Origin: Clytia hemisphaerica
Taxonomy: Eukaryota > Cnidaria > Hydrozoa > Leptothecata > Clytiidae
NCBI GenBank assembly: GCA_902728285.1
Contig: CACVBU010000354.1
Coordinates: forward strand, 566,717-630,716
Length of the DNA stretch: 64,000 bases
Direction: 5' to 3'
Shown: positions 34,601-46,181 of the stretch, in pieces
How the letters are laid out: the number at the start of each line of letters is the position of its first letter
Numbering within the stretch: position 1 is the stretch's first letter
Notes under the pieces: generated by a model
Databases searched by the model: none
What the model saw: the letters and a program-made list of their open reading frames with translations, nothing else
Told to the model about the DNA's origin: nothing
Translations under genes and position numbers: made by a program

Positions 34601-36517
34601 AAACAGTGAAAACACTCTAAGTGAGGTAAATCTATTTTGAAGACCAAAAAAAAAGTTTGTTTACATCGATTCACATTCAATTTTGAATTCATATGCTACA
34701 TTCTACTTTTTTGTACTTTGCCGGTATCTTGTTTTACCGAGTTAAGAAAGATATTCCCGAGTTACGACCATATAATGGTCTTTAAAGCTTAAGAAGCTCT
34801 ATAAACAATAAAGGTAGTTATTAATAAAATAACAGACAATATAAATTACAGTTTGATAAGTTTGAACAAAAATAAACTTGAGCAAATTTCTTTAAAGATT
34901 CCCGAAAAAGAATTGAAATCATTGCTGAAATGAACTTCTGACTAAATTACAGTATTTATTCAGTTTTAAAGACAAGAAACAAAATTAGACATACAAAACA
35001 CTTTTTCCATTCAATGAATCGAATCAGCTCATCATCATAACCAGTCTGCCATTTTGTTTGTTTTGATTTGCAAAAGTAATATTGTAATCCTTGTTATGGT
35101 GTAATTATATACTTTTTCTATAATTTGCATTTATAACACTCGCTTCAGCTTTTCAATCCTAAATCAAAACTAATGAAATGCAATATATAATAATGGTAAT
35201 AGCATATAACGTAATATGAAAATGTGTATAACATTTACCGCTGTATAATTTACCGCCATATTTTTGCGGAACACTTAATTGGCCGGAACATACAATACGA
35301 ACAAACGCGCGCAAAGATTCGAGATTCCTGTCCAATATCCTTGCGTGAAGCTATGAAGGCCTCCTCACTCGCTACGCTCGTTGCGGGGGCAATTATGAGC
35401 CTTATTGGACCTTTTTTGAACTTTTGGATCCTCAGATCCTAAGGTCGTAAGTTTTAAGTCTCATGTTAAAACTCAGAGATAAAAATCTACCCTTCCAACC
35501 TACTTTAGAGCAGTTACAAATCGATTGTGGTTTCAAAACTTCCCGGTGGATTTCCCTTTTTTCTCAAATATTACGACCATGATTGTAGAAATACTCCAAC
35601 AAAAATTAAGTGAGAAAGAATTTTTTTTGTTAACTGTAATCTGTTCTTTTTTAAGGTTCCAAAAAAAAGAAGGACTTGGGATAGCTGTTTACGTACAACG
35701 CGATTGTGAGCCTCCGTCCGATAGAGACGCATATGTCCGAGAATTGATGAAACACATCAAAATTGATTCGTACGGACCTTGCGTAAACAACAAGAAAATG
35801 CCAAGAGAAATCAACGGATTTGTTAAACTCTCATCCGAAAAATATTATCATTTTTTAGCAAAGTACAAATTTCAAATCGCTTTTGAGAATTGTCGTTGCA
35901 AAGATTACATGACTGAAAAAGTGTTCCGGCCATTATGCATTGGATCGGTACCGGTTTATTTGGGTTCTAAAGAAGCACGTGATTTGATGCCTAGCAACAA
36001 ATCAATCATAATGGTAGATGATTTCGAATCACCGAAAGATTTAGCTGATTTTTTAATCGCAGTGAACGCCAACGATACGCTTTATGAGGAATATTTACAA
36101 CACAGGAAAACAAAGACCATCACAAATCCAAAACTTTTAAACATCTTAAAGAACCAGCCTTGGAAGTTACTTCACAAAAATTATAAAACAAATTTTGGAC
36201 ATTATATGTTTTCAGGATACACGTGCTACGTTTGTGATCAACTTCATCTTCGTAACCAAAATTTAAAACAACATTTAAAAGACCGGAATAAACATCCTAT
36301 TATGCCACCACATGTAGCTGACCAATCACATTTAGGTTGTTCCTTGCCAGTCCGCACTATACAACGGCCCAATGAGGACCATTATTATAAACAAACAGTA
36401 TATAACTATGGCAACGAGGAAGCAAAAGCCCTGGTACAGATGTTACAGGCTAATGAAACCGACACAAAAACATTTGAGAGGAAATATCTGAAGAGAAAGA
36501 CTGATAGATATCCCTGA
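28631..36517 (+). CDS. FUT10/11: FUT10/FUT11-type fucosyltransferase (POFUT3/4), 4 coding exons
   Basis: Coding exons: 28631-28781, 30752-31139, 31591-31713, 35656-36517. They are in phase (1, 2, 2), giving 507 residues (human FUT11 492, FUT10 479). Known: a GT10-family enzyme of the ER/secretory pathway, long called alpha-1,3-fucosyltransferase and more recently described as O-fucosylating EMI domains. Seen: an N-terminal hydrophobic signal/anchor (residues 3-18); IIWWTNSFYPHD; the HTATFRRESDYPLTTHF block; YVQRDCEPPSDRDAYVREL (~233-251); and the GT10 donor-binding motif FENCRCKDYMTEKVFRPL (297-314) followed by GSVPVYLGS. The late Cys pair CYVCD is also typical of FUT10/11. One N-glycosylation sequon, NTT, is present. 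Which human paralogue it matches cannot be decided here. The open frame before 35656 (from 35525) is intron, since the acceptor TTTTTTAAG gives the conserved join. Confidence 0.95.
29015..30160. mobile_element. GC-tipped transposon with CTGACAGGGT repeats, 10-bp TSD, in FUT intron 1
   Basis: 1,146 bp flanked by the direct repeat GGTGCAAGTG (29005-29014, 30161-30170). The ends are runs of G/C in opposite orientation (CCCGGGGGGGCACT; right end AGTGCCCCCCCCC). Subterminal GGGGACGTGCCGCTGG is mirrored by CCAGCGGCACGTCCCC. Words of the type CTGACAGGGT occur about nine times. In the middle is a strong hairpin (29799-29857). It has no transposase. A 9-10 bp duplication suggests MULE-like or other long-TSD machinery. 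Confidence 0.88.
29799..29857. repeat. Hairpin with GAGGCCCCCCCCAGCGG stem
   Basis: The left stem GAGGCCCCCCCCAGCGG and right stem CCGCTGGGGGGGCCTC are nearly perfect inverses around a loop of about 26 bp. It lies inside the GC-tipped transposon and may be the remains of a nested smaller element of the same family, because its stem resembles that element's own subterminal sequence. Confidence 0.8.
31168..31397 (+). mobile_element. 'TAAGAACA' MITE family, copy in FUT intron 2
   Basis: One of at least five diverged copies of a ~230 bp element rich in GTTCTTA/TAAGAAC words, ending TTATATAGTTTGTTCTTATAAAAAA. Others are at 46407-46615, 46890-46972 (partial), 47391-47630, 62636-62876 and 63890-64000 (cut by the window). 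No coding capacity. Confidence 0.75.
32053..33178 (+). repeat. 'CTAGCCG'-headed dispersed repeat, copy 2
   Basis: Head TACTAGCCGTCCCGGCGTCG; tail GCGTATTATAATATAG. It is the same layout as the copy at 5194-6452 but strongly diverged inside, with GC-richer sequence confined to the first ~80 bp. No reading frame. Confidence 0.55.
33489..33757. mobile_element. MITE with TAATAAACGTACA ends
   Basis: The left end CTCGAGTACCTAATAAACGTACA is mirrored by TGTACGTTTATTAGATACCCGAGAG. A further internal copy of AATAAACGTACAG lies next to the left end. The two 66-67-codon open frames on opposite strands are by-products of the inverted structure. Confidence 0.75.
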
Positions 36518-37853
36518 TTTTTTTAAAAATCCAATTCTCAACGCGTAAACCGTCAGTCGTTTTTTTGTTTTGATGGGGTTTTGAAAGTAAAAAAGTTTTC
36601 TTAAGTAAGTACCAATGCAACTTTTAGACGCTTTGCACTTTGTTATACAGTAAAACCTCTAATTAACGGACACTCTAAAAGGCGGACACCTATGATTAGC
36701 GGACAACTTCATTTCCCCCGGTCGTTTCCTTGTCAAATCCTCATAAAAAAGTTTCTAAAAGGCGGACACTCAATTAGCAAACCCTCTGATTAGCGGACAA
36801 ATTTTAGCAAAGCCAAATAGCCAAAACCCCTATTTTAGCTCTCCAATTACCGAACATTGAATATCAAACGGGTCACAGACGTCCAAAATCAAAAAAAAAA
36901 ATTTTAGATATTTTTATTTCATGCACTTATTAGTCTTATTATTCAAATTATTTCTACAAATTTCCAGTTTTCCCTTGACCCATTCAACGAATTTAGGTTG
37001 GCCAAAGAAATCATAAATCACTGATTTTCTTTTATTTATTAAAAACTAAATTGTTGCGTTTTAATAATCTTTCTCTTGTCCTTCTATTCTAGTGTCTGCA
37101 GATAAGTACTTTAGACACCAATTTTGTATTTTCGACACCCTGGGATGGCCTAATTTCAAAATTGGAGCTCCAAGATCAAAAGTTTCTAAAAGGCAGACAC
37201 TTCTAATTAGCGGACACTAACCCCTTTCCCCGATGGTGTCCGCTAATTAGAGGTTCCCCTGTAACTTGTTAAAATTAAAAAGTTTGCTGTGAGGCATTAG
37301 ACTGATGGTATACCTCTATGATAATTTCGTGCTTATTACTATCTGTGGTTTTGTAGATGTCTTTGAGGCGAGTTTTAAAGTTTCTACACAATCTTTTAAG
37401 TTGAAAAAACGAAATACAAATAAATAAATCAAAGTAAATAAACTATTTACAAATATATACAGGAATGTCCTAGAAATTTAATTAATTTTAATTTATTAGA
37501 AATTTATTAGAAATTTCTCGATAGTTTTGTATACCAGCAGTTTCTCATCATAATATCTCCAAACACTTTCAATTTTTGATGTAAATATCATACCAAGTAA
37601 TACAGTAGCCATATCCGTTCCATTGTTTAGAATAGTTTTTCTTATTTATGATATTTGCTTATGCCCCATAGCTTATGAAGAAATAACGCTTATCTAATTT
37701 CCATATGCCCCAATGGCGTTTGATAAACATTGAAACATGTTTTGCACCAGAGAAGAATCATACTTGGCCGATGCTTGAATCGTCTGGTTCTCAAACCCCT
37801 CACCGATTTCGTTTTTGTCTCATATCTTCAGCCTGACTTCTGCAGTTTTTATG
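36518..37853. other. Intergenic between FUT10/11 and the Ig-like gene (convergent 3' ends)
   Basis: The two genes are convergent here. The main content is a pogo/Tigger-like MITE (36648-37261). The AATAAATAAAT cluster near 37415 could serve as a polyadenylation signal for the plus-strand gene, but this is uncertain. Confidence 0.45.
36648..37261. mobile_element. pogo/Tigger-like non-autonomous element
   Basis: The ends CAGTAAAACCTCTAATTAACGG and, reversed, CAGGGGAACCTCTAATTAGCGG carry the CAGTxxAACCTC-style terminus of pogo/Tigger elements. A TA dinucleotide lies on each side (36646-36647, 37262-37263). GCGGACA words recur inside. There is no transposase frame in its 614 bp. Confidence 0.88.
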
Positions 37854-40800
37854 TTAAGCATTTTCAGAGGCTAAAGGAGCTGAAGCTAGAGCTGAATCAT
37901 CACCCCTAAAAAATAAAAAAATACATTCTTTGTTACAACTTAAAAAACTGCCATTTTGTTGATACAAATCTTAAACTCTAAACATTATGGTAAAGAGCAA
38001 GGTCATTTGACGTGTTTCAACAGTACACAAAATGATCGGTATGTTTCATGTTTCTGATTGAAAAGATATTCAAAAGTGTTATTTTACCATTGCTTCGTTG
38101 AGTAGTATAAATTCAGACACCCCCCCCCTATGTCACAGACCCGCTAATACCCCGGCCGCACCGGAAAATTTCGTCCCCGATAGGAAAATACCCTGGAATT
38201 TCAGCCCCACTGGGACATTCAAGTTGATTTCGTCTCCATTCGAAATTCAATGCTTGAAAACTGCACTCAAAAACCATCAACACTGGATTTTTTAACCTTG
38301 GTACGATAGAATTTCTATCCCCATTGGGATTTCAATAGTGATTTTATCCCCACTGAAGAAAAAAGTTGCACCGGGACAGCGAGACAGGGGTGTATCCAGA
38401 GCTCAATTTCATTGAATGGAAGGCACTAAAAGTGACTAGTAAGACACAGGTTGCAGAATTAAAGTCTAAAGAAAAATCACGCTTTTACTCGAAATTTTAT
38501 GTGCTTGTTTCTGATTGGTTCGAATTTATTGACACTAATAAAGTTATCAGCTGTAAGTTGTAAAGCAAGTAACATGTACCCTGAGTATCAGAGGTTAAGT
38601 TTTCAAATAATATATTAACCTCTGATGACCAATATTAGAAATTTTATCGCGCATGTGTCAATCTAATCACTGTAGAAAGAATCAAAGATGAAGAGCAAAT
38701 ATTACCTTATTAATGTCTAGCAGACTGTATCAGTATGCAGTTTACTATTTACGAACCTTCCAGAAACCTCCAAGTATAATCGAAGTGAGTTTCTTTCGAA
38801 AGAAATCTTTTACATGATCCCCAACTGTATAACAGTAACTACTAAACTATTAATTATGGAAATGTCACTTTTAATTGAATCGAAATAATAGACAGACTTT
38901 ATGTTATGGTTCTCTATCACTGACTCTTTTTAAAAAACATTGATGATATTTTTTAGTTGTGTTTTCAAAGATGGGAATAAAAATATCAACTTTGAACTTC
39001 ATCCAAGATCTTGGATGGTCGTCATGGTTACTTTTGTCTTCGTTAATTGCACGATGAATAGAATCTCGATTCGTCGGCACAGCGTTAATATATGATTTTG
39101 ACCTGTGCTTTTCACGGTAAGTAACATTTGTCTGCCATTGATATAGTTTTGCAACTCGTGTATTAGGAGTATACAGTGTTCTGTGAGTAATTTTTTACAT
39201 TGAAATTTTCGAAAAACAGTGAAACTTCGACTTACCAAGTTGCCCCTTCCTTGCTCTTGGGATTTTCTACAAATGAAAAAAAAAAAAAAAATTTAAACGT
39301 AACAACATCATGCAGGGGGGGGGGGTGTTTCGGGACTTCGTAATACCGATAATCCAAATCCGTGAAACTTCTGATTGGTCAAGCGCTGAAATTCTATTGT
39401 GATGTCACGTGGCATAGATAGGATTTCCTATCTAACCACGACGGCACACTTTCAGCCAAAGTACCCTATCTAGCTCTTCCTTATTGATTTGTGATATCAA
39501 CTTACTGTTTCTTTTGTTCTTGCAATAACGACAACATATGACGACGAGGACAATGAGAAGAAGTAAGACACTAGCGACTACGATACCGACTGTTGCATGG
39601 AGTTGTAGGCCTTCTGGCGATCCACTTAATGTTTCTAAGATATAAAGATTTCGAAGTATTAAAGGGACATAACAGTACTTGCGAAATTCGTAAACAAACT
39701 GTATGCAGCAGATACAAAATCAAAACAAATGTCACATGTCAAAATAAAACATCAAGCCAAATATGGCTGATTTTTATTGTTCAATTGTTTTACAAGTTTG
39801 TTTTGGACACGTGGTTTTAATTGTTCTCTTTAAAGACACGTGGTTCGCACAATGTTTACATTTTACTACTTTAATGTCCCTTTAAGTGCTGAAGTCAATG
39901 AACTTGGAATGAGTCATACAGGCAGTTACTCAATCCCGACCAGCAAAAATCTTTGGATCGAAGTTTTTAAAAAAGTGATACCATAATGGTACCACTACTC
40001 AATCTGGGTGTTAAAACACAGGGGTAATTGTGATGTAACCACCGACCTTTATATAACCCTGGACCAAGCAATATCTGCCGTCTTTGATTGGAGTTTTTTT
40101 GGAATTGGTACCGAGGAGAAGCAATTGCAATGTTAAAAATTAACGTCTAACGCCGCTACATCATCAAAAGAATTTGAGGAAAAGTAGACCTAGCGCTCTC
40201 GATGCATTTACACCGCTATCGAGTAGTGCCGCCATTAGATAGATAGATAAGGCCTCCGATGCATCGGAATGGGTCCTACCCACGGTGGAGTAGGAATCAC
40301 AGCGCAAGCAGACATTGCAACCCTGCAGATGCAAGCTGCCGAGCCATGGTGTATACCACGACACTCAAACTACACGGGAGAACGGATGTCCTCGCAGGTG
40401 TAGAACCTCCTAAGTGTCTCGGCACACCACAATGTCTGGAATATCTATCCATACTCTTGTATCAGAGTTATGGTACCCGATTCCCCTCACATGGCATGGG
40501 TTGACCCGGGCGAAGGAGCATTACTTGCCAAGTGAATCGTTGTGCCACGGTGGGTATCGAACTCGAGCCTCCTGGACAGAAGTCAAGCACGATAACCACT
40601 ACACCACTACGCCACACCAGTGCCGCCATTAGGGTACCAATTTTCAAAAAACTCCGATCAAAGATTTTGCTTGGCTGGGATTGAGAAGCTTGGTCCAGGG
40701 TATATAAAGGTCAGTGGATGTAACGTTGTAAGACGTCAGATAAAGTTTTAGCAATGCAATGTATATATTTGACCTTGAGATTTCAAATAATATTTAGAAC

Positions 40801-42675
40801 TGAAAATTTTAGTAAATGCGCTTCATTTTAAATAAGAATTTCCCTTTTACGTAAATATCAATACAATCCATGGTTCACAGTACAAAGTTTTTCTAGTTGA
40901 TTGGATTTTATTAACTCAAAATGATCTATCGAGCAATGAGATTTTCCCTCGAGTGTAGCAATTTACTAAATCGTGTACAAGTCTAAATCTTTACTATTGA
41001 ACGTTCGAGCTTTGAATTTACTTTTAGAATAGATCTTCTAGAAAGAAACTTAAACATAAATCGTCAAAAAATGTTTTGTTTGTATGTTTGATTTAAAGAA
41101 AACAATAATTTTCAATACCTGGCCTTGAAAGGATCAGAGTTTTGCCAGTCACATTTCCTTTCCTGTAACCAATTGCACTATGAGAGACAACCAGACCACA
41201 TTTTTCTTTTGTAGTATCAAATTGAACCTCGTATTGATAGGTATGTCTTTCCTTTAGACTGCGATCCACAGTACCGTTAATAACAACACCACCAACTTTC
41301 CAGACTAGTTTCGGTTCAGGATTACCACAAAAGTCGACAGAAAGCTTCATGATAGTATTGATGTAGCATGATACATTCTGTGGAGGCATAATGTCTGTGC
41401 ATCTGTCCGGACCGCCTAAGAAGACAAATCTGAAATTTAGAATAAGCGGACACACATATTTCAGGAGTAACATTGATTAACTCAGAAATCTGTTTACCCA
41501 TAGTCTGTATCAAAAACTCTGGAAGCTTTTTGTTTTAACTTTTTGTTAGCTTTTTCCTTTGTTAATGTCAAAAGATAAAAATCGATTTGCAACAGTTTTT
41601 GATCACGTTACCAAGTATGTACTCCTCTTGGGATTGGTTTAAGATTCAATCACATGATCAAAAAGTGAGCAAAACGATCTAATTTCTCAAAGTAAGTTCA
41701 AGTAAGAAACAATGGAAAGAAACAGAAGGCTTCCAAACCAGGGTTTTTATACGAACTATGGTTTATCTTTAATACATAGCGAATTAGCTACCAAAGGGAA
41801 TCAGTCGCATGTAAATTCTCTGTTTTCGACTTGACCGAAATTTAAAAATCTTCCAGTCAAGAAATTATTTTCACAAGAGAAATTTAACAAACTTACCAAC
41901 GATATTGAGGCTGATTCGATCACGAATTTGACCCATGACCTCACCAACATGAAAATAACTAAAGAAATATTCTCCAGTGTGTGTATAATCAGCCTCGTTC
42001 AGCTGAAAAGTACACGTGGCAGTTGGTAAATCTATCTGACACGAACCAGAAATTTTGTTTAAATCAAAGGGTCCTAATTCAGCATGTTCGTTTTGTTCCA
42101 GCTTCAAAGTCTCCGTTTTCTTTCCGCTGTTTTCTGCGGATAATAATTGGTATTGCTTTTGCAACTTTTCTTTGTAATAAAGTCGGAAATGTAAATTAGC
42201 ATCTTCTGAAGGTAAACCGTCCAGTTTCCAAGTGAATTGTAGGTTCTCTCCAACACCACTTTCGATTTTTTCTCCATTTCCGATACGTTTGATTTCGAGG
42301 CTATTTACTACGAAATAAAACGCAAATGACATTAGCCTGGATTCTAGCCGGGTAGAAAGTTGGAGCTACAATAAACACTAGCATTCATTTAACCCTGTCA
42401 CCGCTCTATTTTTCTTTTCCCAGTAAAATCGAATTAATAAAACCCGACACACTAACACGCCGTGCAATAGTCGTATTAGATTCACTAATTTTGAACGAGT
42501 GATGGATTTCTGTTTGATATTGATTGTTATGGACTTTCAGGTTTAAAAACTCAAAGAAGTTCAAAGCTTATGTGATTCACCAGATAATCTAAAAATACCT
42601 GAAAAATGACTTACCTAGACGCAAATAGAAGAACAGTATGTATAGTTGGAGTGCATGGGTGAGACATATAAACAT
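37854..42675 (-). CDS. Type I membrane protein with two atypical Ig-like domains, 6 exons
   Basis: Coding exons in gene order: 42675-42615, 42307-41897, 41415-41119, 39634-39506, 39266-39236, 37905-37854. All are GT/AG and in phase, giving 326 residues. Seen: a signal peptide (1-about 23) with its own exon. Domain 1 (about 24-157) is V-like, with Trp after strand B (LQFTW) and a THTGEYFFSYF strand-F motif, but without the usual B-F cysteine pair; its two Cys are only nine residues apart. Domain 2 (about 158-256) has GNPEPKLVWKVGG, four Cys and three N-glycosylation sequons (NVS, NGT, NVT). Then one TM helix (about 270-291) and a 34-residue tail without an ITAM or ITIM. One domain per exon is typical of Ig-superfamily receptors. 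It resembles CD2/SLAM-type and cnidarian allorecognition-type receptors in layout only; the ligand is unknown. The last two small exons are the least certain. Confidence 0.78.
40040..40716. mobile_element. hAT-like MITE family N, copy 1 (carries a SINE)
   Basis: Ends CACCGACCTTTATATAACCC and, reversed, CACTGACCTTTATATACCC, with GGACCAAG following on both sides. It is flanked by the 8-bp direct repeat GATGTAAC (40032-40039, 40717-40724). A 380 bp SINE is nested at 40239-40618. Without the SINE and its 14-bp duplication this copy is about 283 bp. It lies in an intron of the Ig-like gene. Confidence 0.9.
40239..40618 (-). mobile_element. tRNA-derived SINE, full copy
   Basis: On the minus strand it begins GTGTGGCGTAGTGGTGTAG, with a Pol III A box (TGGTGTAGTGG) and, after the tRNA-like region, B box GTTCGATACC. 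The body shares TTCACTTGGCAAGT and CGGGTCAACCCATGCCATGTG with the split copy at 19050. It ends in a short tandem tail, CTTATCTATCTAT. It is flanked by the direct repeat AGTGCCGCCATTAG (40225-40238, 40619-40632), typical of LINE-mobilised insertion. The 3' half (about 40239-40450) is not seen elsewhere in the window. Confidence 0.92.
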
Positions 42676-45600
42676 TGCTCTCGAAACTTGTAAATTATAT
42701 ATTTCTGAAAAAGAAGTTTAAAGTGTGAATGAAACAGCATTTTAAAACACCCATGTCTAAGTGTTCTAAGCAAGTTCCTTGGTCTCAGTGACGGAACGGG
42801 ACTAGATGCGACTGGGAGATTACTATCGTTCATAGTACACTTCTCCCTAACATAAAAGGAGCAATATTGATAATATTGCATCTTACACAATTTTTAGATG
42901 TAAACACGACGAGATAAACAATTTTCTTTAAAACCAGCAGCGTCTTTTTTGAAAAATGAGGATTAAAAATGGTGCGTGTCAAAATTAGACATTCTTGTTT
43001 TTATGACAACTCTTACATACCAAAAGAAAGAAAAAAGAAAGAGGAAAATCGAAATAGCATCTTCACGAGTATTCTGTGAAGAATAAATAAGCGCCCCATT
43101 GCTTATATCTAGCGGGAAAAACGTTTTTCGTAATCTCTCTTCTCTTGACTCTATTGAAGTAGTATAACTAAGAGTGGAGATGACAAAAAAAATCATACTA
43201 AATCGCACGTTATTTCACGTTGTAATGCAGTTTCTGTCACTTATGTATCCGACTACTTTTCAAAAAGGAAAAAGAATCTTGATCCTTCAAAAAAAAAAAG
43301 AAAAAAAAGAACGATATCTCAGCACAAATCACAGCAGCGAAAATAACAACATAAATTCAAGCAACTTTGTACTAAGAAAGAAGAAAAGCATCATTGAAGC
43401 TATATCTATACAGAGTGAAATTCGTAAAAATTGAAGGGGATAAAGTATTGATGAAGGCAAAGAGTCATTGATACATACATACTTAGATCAATACGCGTAG
43501 TCAAAACTACAGATTAGCATTCAATACGTATTGGTTACAATATCGAGAAAAACCTCAACTGCCCCATTGAAAAAGTATGATATTTTTGAGTCCAAGATAA
43601 GACGGGATAAAATTTAATAATGATCTATACGAGATGAATTGTTTCGGGGGTCTATAATGTGATGTTTTTCATTTAATTTTAAAGGAAAAAATATAATAAG
43701 TAATTTTTTCGAACCATTTTATGAAAATCTCTTCTCTTGTTTCAGATAAATTTTTTGTATCGTCTTATCATATTTTTTAAAGTTTTCTTTTTCAAGAATG
43801 TCGAGTAGACACTAATAAAATAGTAGGGGAAGAGACAAGGATTTGCCCCGTTTTGTCCCCCCCTTTTTTTTCAATTAACCAGTGTTTATATTATGAGAAA
43901 AATCTTGAGGTCGACTTTTCAGTATAATAAGATTTTTACTTTATTTTATTGCCCTTTATTTAACTTATATTGTATACAAGGGTTTATTAAATTTTTAGAA
44001 AAGCGAATATTTTGGCGAAAAATTTTAGAGGGAAAACTTAAACTACAAGTAACATCATGTTAAAAGTTTTGTTTTTACGTAAGTGTTCCCGTTTCATATC
44101 AGACACATATTTCATATCAGGACAGTGTCTCCCTATTGTTATAATATTTTAATGATATAAGCAACCTCTTTCTGCCCAATCTTGCTCCACATCCGTGTCA
44201 ATCCAATACGAAAAAGCTTGTGAAATAAAATTGATGAGTAAGCAAACGATATCACTCTTACTGCGTCTTATTTAAAAGAAAACCTTTAAAACAGTATCCA
44301 GTACAAAGAAGAAAAGTGGGCTGACAAATTTGAAAATAGATTAGTGAGAGCTACTGACAACGTCACAATGCATAGCTTGAACGATTAAGTGAATGAACAG
44401 TCAAGTTGCAAAGACAATCTATTGTTTTCATTAATTATGCAAATTTATTCAAATGAATCATGCACAGAATCAAACAATCTTTATAGACTGTGAAATTTGA
44501 GTTAAATGTAAAAAAAAAATATACAGGCTAGAGTCCTACCTCCAACTTAACAAAGCCTTTATATCGATAAACTTACAGTACAATAATGAAAATTTCCACT
44601 TGAAATCTTTCCAAAACAGGTTATTTATTTGTTATCTAAAATGAGAAATGACAGCAATGGTTCAAAAAACGCTACAGTAGTGTCATTTCTATTACATTCG
44701 CATTAAAAAAAATTAAGCATGCATCATAAGGCAATACTTACTTACCTTTAAGTAAAGACTAAAATAATGTTAAAACAAAATTACAAAAGTAAAGTAATTT
44801 CACAAATTATTTAAAAGATTCAAAATGCTATCTCAGTACATGTGTCCATGCAATTTAACCGACATCACGTCACTCTATATAGCAGCTGATTGAATGCAAG
44901 TGAAGTATTGGGTATAAAAGACCATTATATCTAGTGGTCCATATTATAGAAAGGCCTTCTCTACTGCGTTGTAAAATTTATCAAAATTATTATCGAAGCA
45001 ATGTCAATAAGAATACCTTATGATTTCACTCTTAAATATTTAACAGTCAAACAGATTGAAAATACATTTAGGGGCGTACCACACGCTGTTAAGTTTTCCA
45101 AATAATAAATTTCGCCTCGAAAAATTTATGACTTTTTCTGAACTCTTTTTATCCTCCCAATAGAAAAATAATATAGAAAATTTGAAGGCGAAAAATATGT
45201 CGTAATATTTGACAGATTTTATTTTAATTCTTGTTCCTTGGTCGAAAAAAGAAGAGTTGTTGATTTTTGCATCATCAAAAATTTATTTTTCTATTGTATT
45301 GGACAAGAAAATACTGAAAATTGAGAGAAAAGTTAAATCTTCCTTCCGATGATAAAATAATTGTTTTTTCTGTGTGTGATATTTTGCCGCTAAAAAAATA
45401 ACAGCAACATTTTTACAATTTAATAAAATTTATCCGTACTTTTTATATTATAATTATAGAATTAAAAGAAAAAAGTTGGCGGATATAATTATTCCCTTAT
45501 TTAAATAAGGGAAAAACTTGACTTGATTTATAAATAAAAATGGGAAAAAGTTGAAACAAAACATAAAAAAGGTTCTAGACAAAATCGAAAGTGAAATTAG

Positions 45601-46181
45601 GATGACAAGAAAAACAATAAAACAAAAGAAATAAAAAATGACAAAAATTACATAGAGTCATTTGAAAGCACAAACAGATATACGGCTACATATTTATAGA
45701 CAAACATACTCAGCTTTAACTATTACCACACCACTATGTAAAGAAATTTGACTGGTTCTCTCAAATAACAAAATGTAGTAAACTTTAAAATATTTTATCA
45801 AAATTTTGGATCAAATAACAAGCTTAAATCTCCTCAATCCAATCAATTTTCTTTCTTCAAAAGGGCTTTCAAAAATTTGAAACAAAACAAAAATGAAACA
45901 AAATAAAAGGGCTGGACCAGAAAAAATTGTATCTTAGTCCGGCAAATAATTGATATTTTTTGTTTGTGAACCAAAAGCAGTAATCAGTTATAGTCAAGTC
46001 AGTCATAGCATAATCAAACCGGACCAAAATTAGCAAGCTTCCTTTCACCACTTTACTCTCAGTTGAGTATAACCTCTAGTTTATAGATACCTCGCCATAA
46101 TTTATTAACTATGGGTAGCTTCATTCATTCATTCATCCATCCGTTCATATAGCCATATATCCACTCATTCTTCTAGTCTCA
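42676..46181. other. Intergenic between the Ig-like gene and POLE
   Basis: Very AT-rich. It should hold the promoter of the Ig-like gene (next to 42676) and the 3' untranslated region of POLE (next to 46181). Open frames of up to 91 codons have no recognisable features. No repeat family seen elsewhere in the window was noticed here. Confidence 0.45.

Larger units (their letters stand above)
31714..35655 (+). other. Large FUT intron 3, filled with repeats
   Basis: About 3.9 kb between exons 3 and 4. It contains the second CTAGCCG-headed repeat (32053-33178), a MITE (33489-33757), an ATTG microsatellite (33927-33976) and a short inverted repeat (34577-34639, AAATAGATTTACC mirrored by GGTAAATCTATTT). 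No exon was recognised within it. Confidence 0.7.

Noticed and set aside
35525..35655. Upstream extension of the FUT exon 4 frame from an in-frame ATG
   Set aside because: The acceptor at 35654-35655 joins in phase to exon 3 and restores the conserved sequence. The extension has no family similarity.
37854..42675. Naming the Ig-like gene as a known allorecognition receptor
   Set aside because: The resemblance is only in domain order. Sequence motifs specific to such families could not be confirmed by eye.
43174..43434. 86-codon Lys-rich open frame
   Set aside because: It is low-complexity A-rich sequence with no splice partner, no family features and no conservation evidence.
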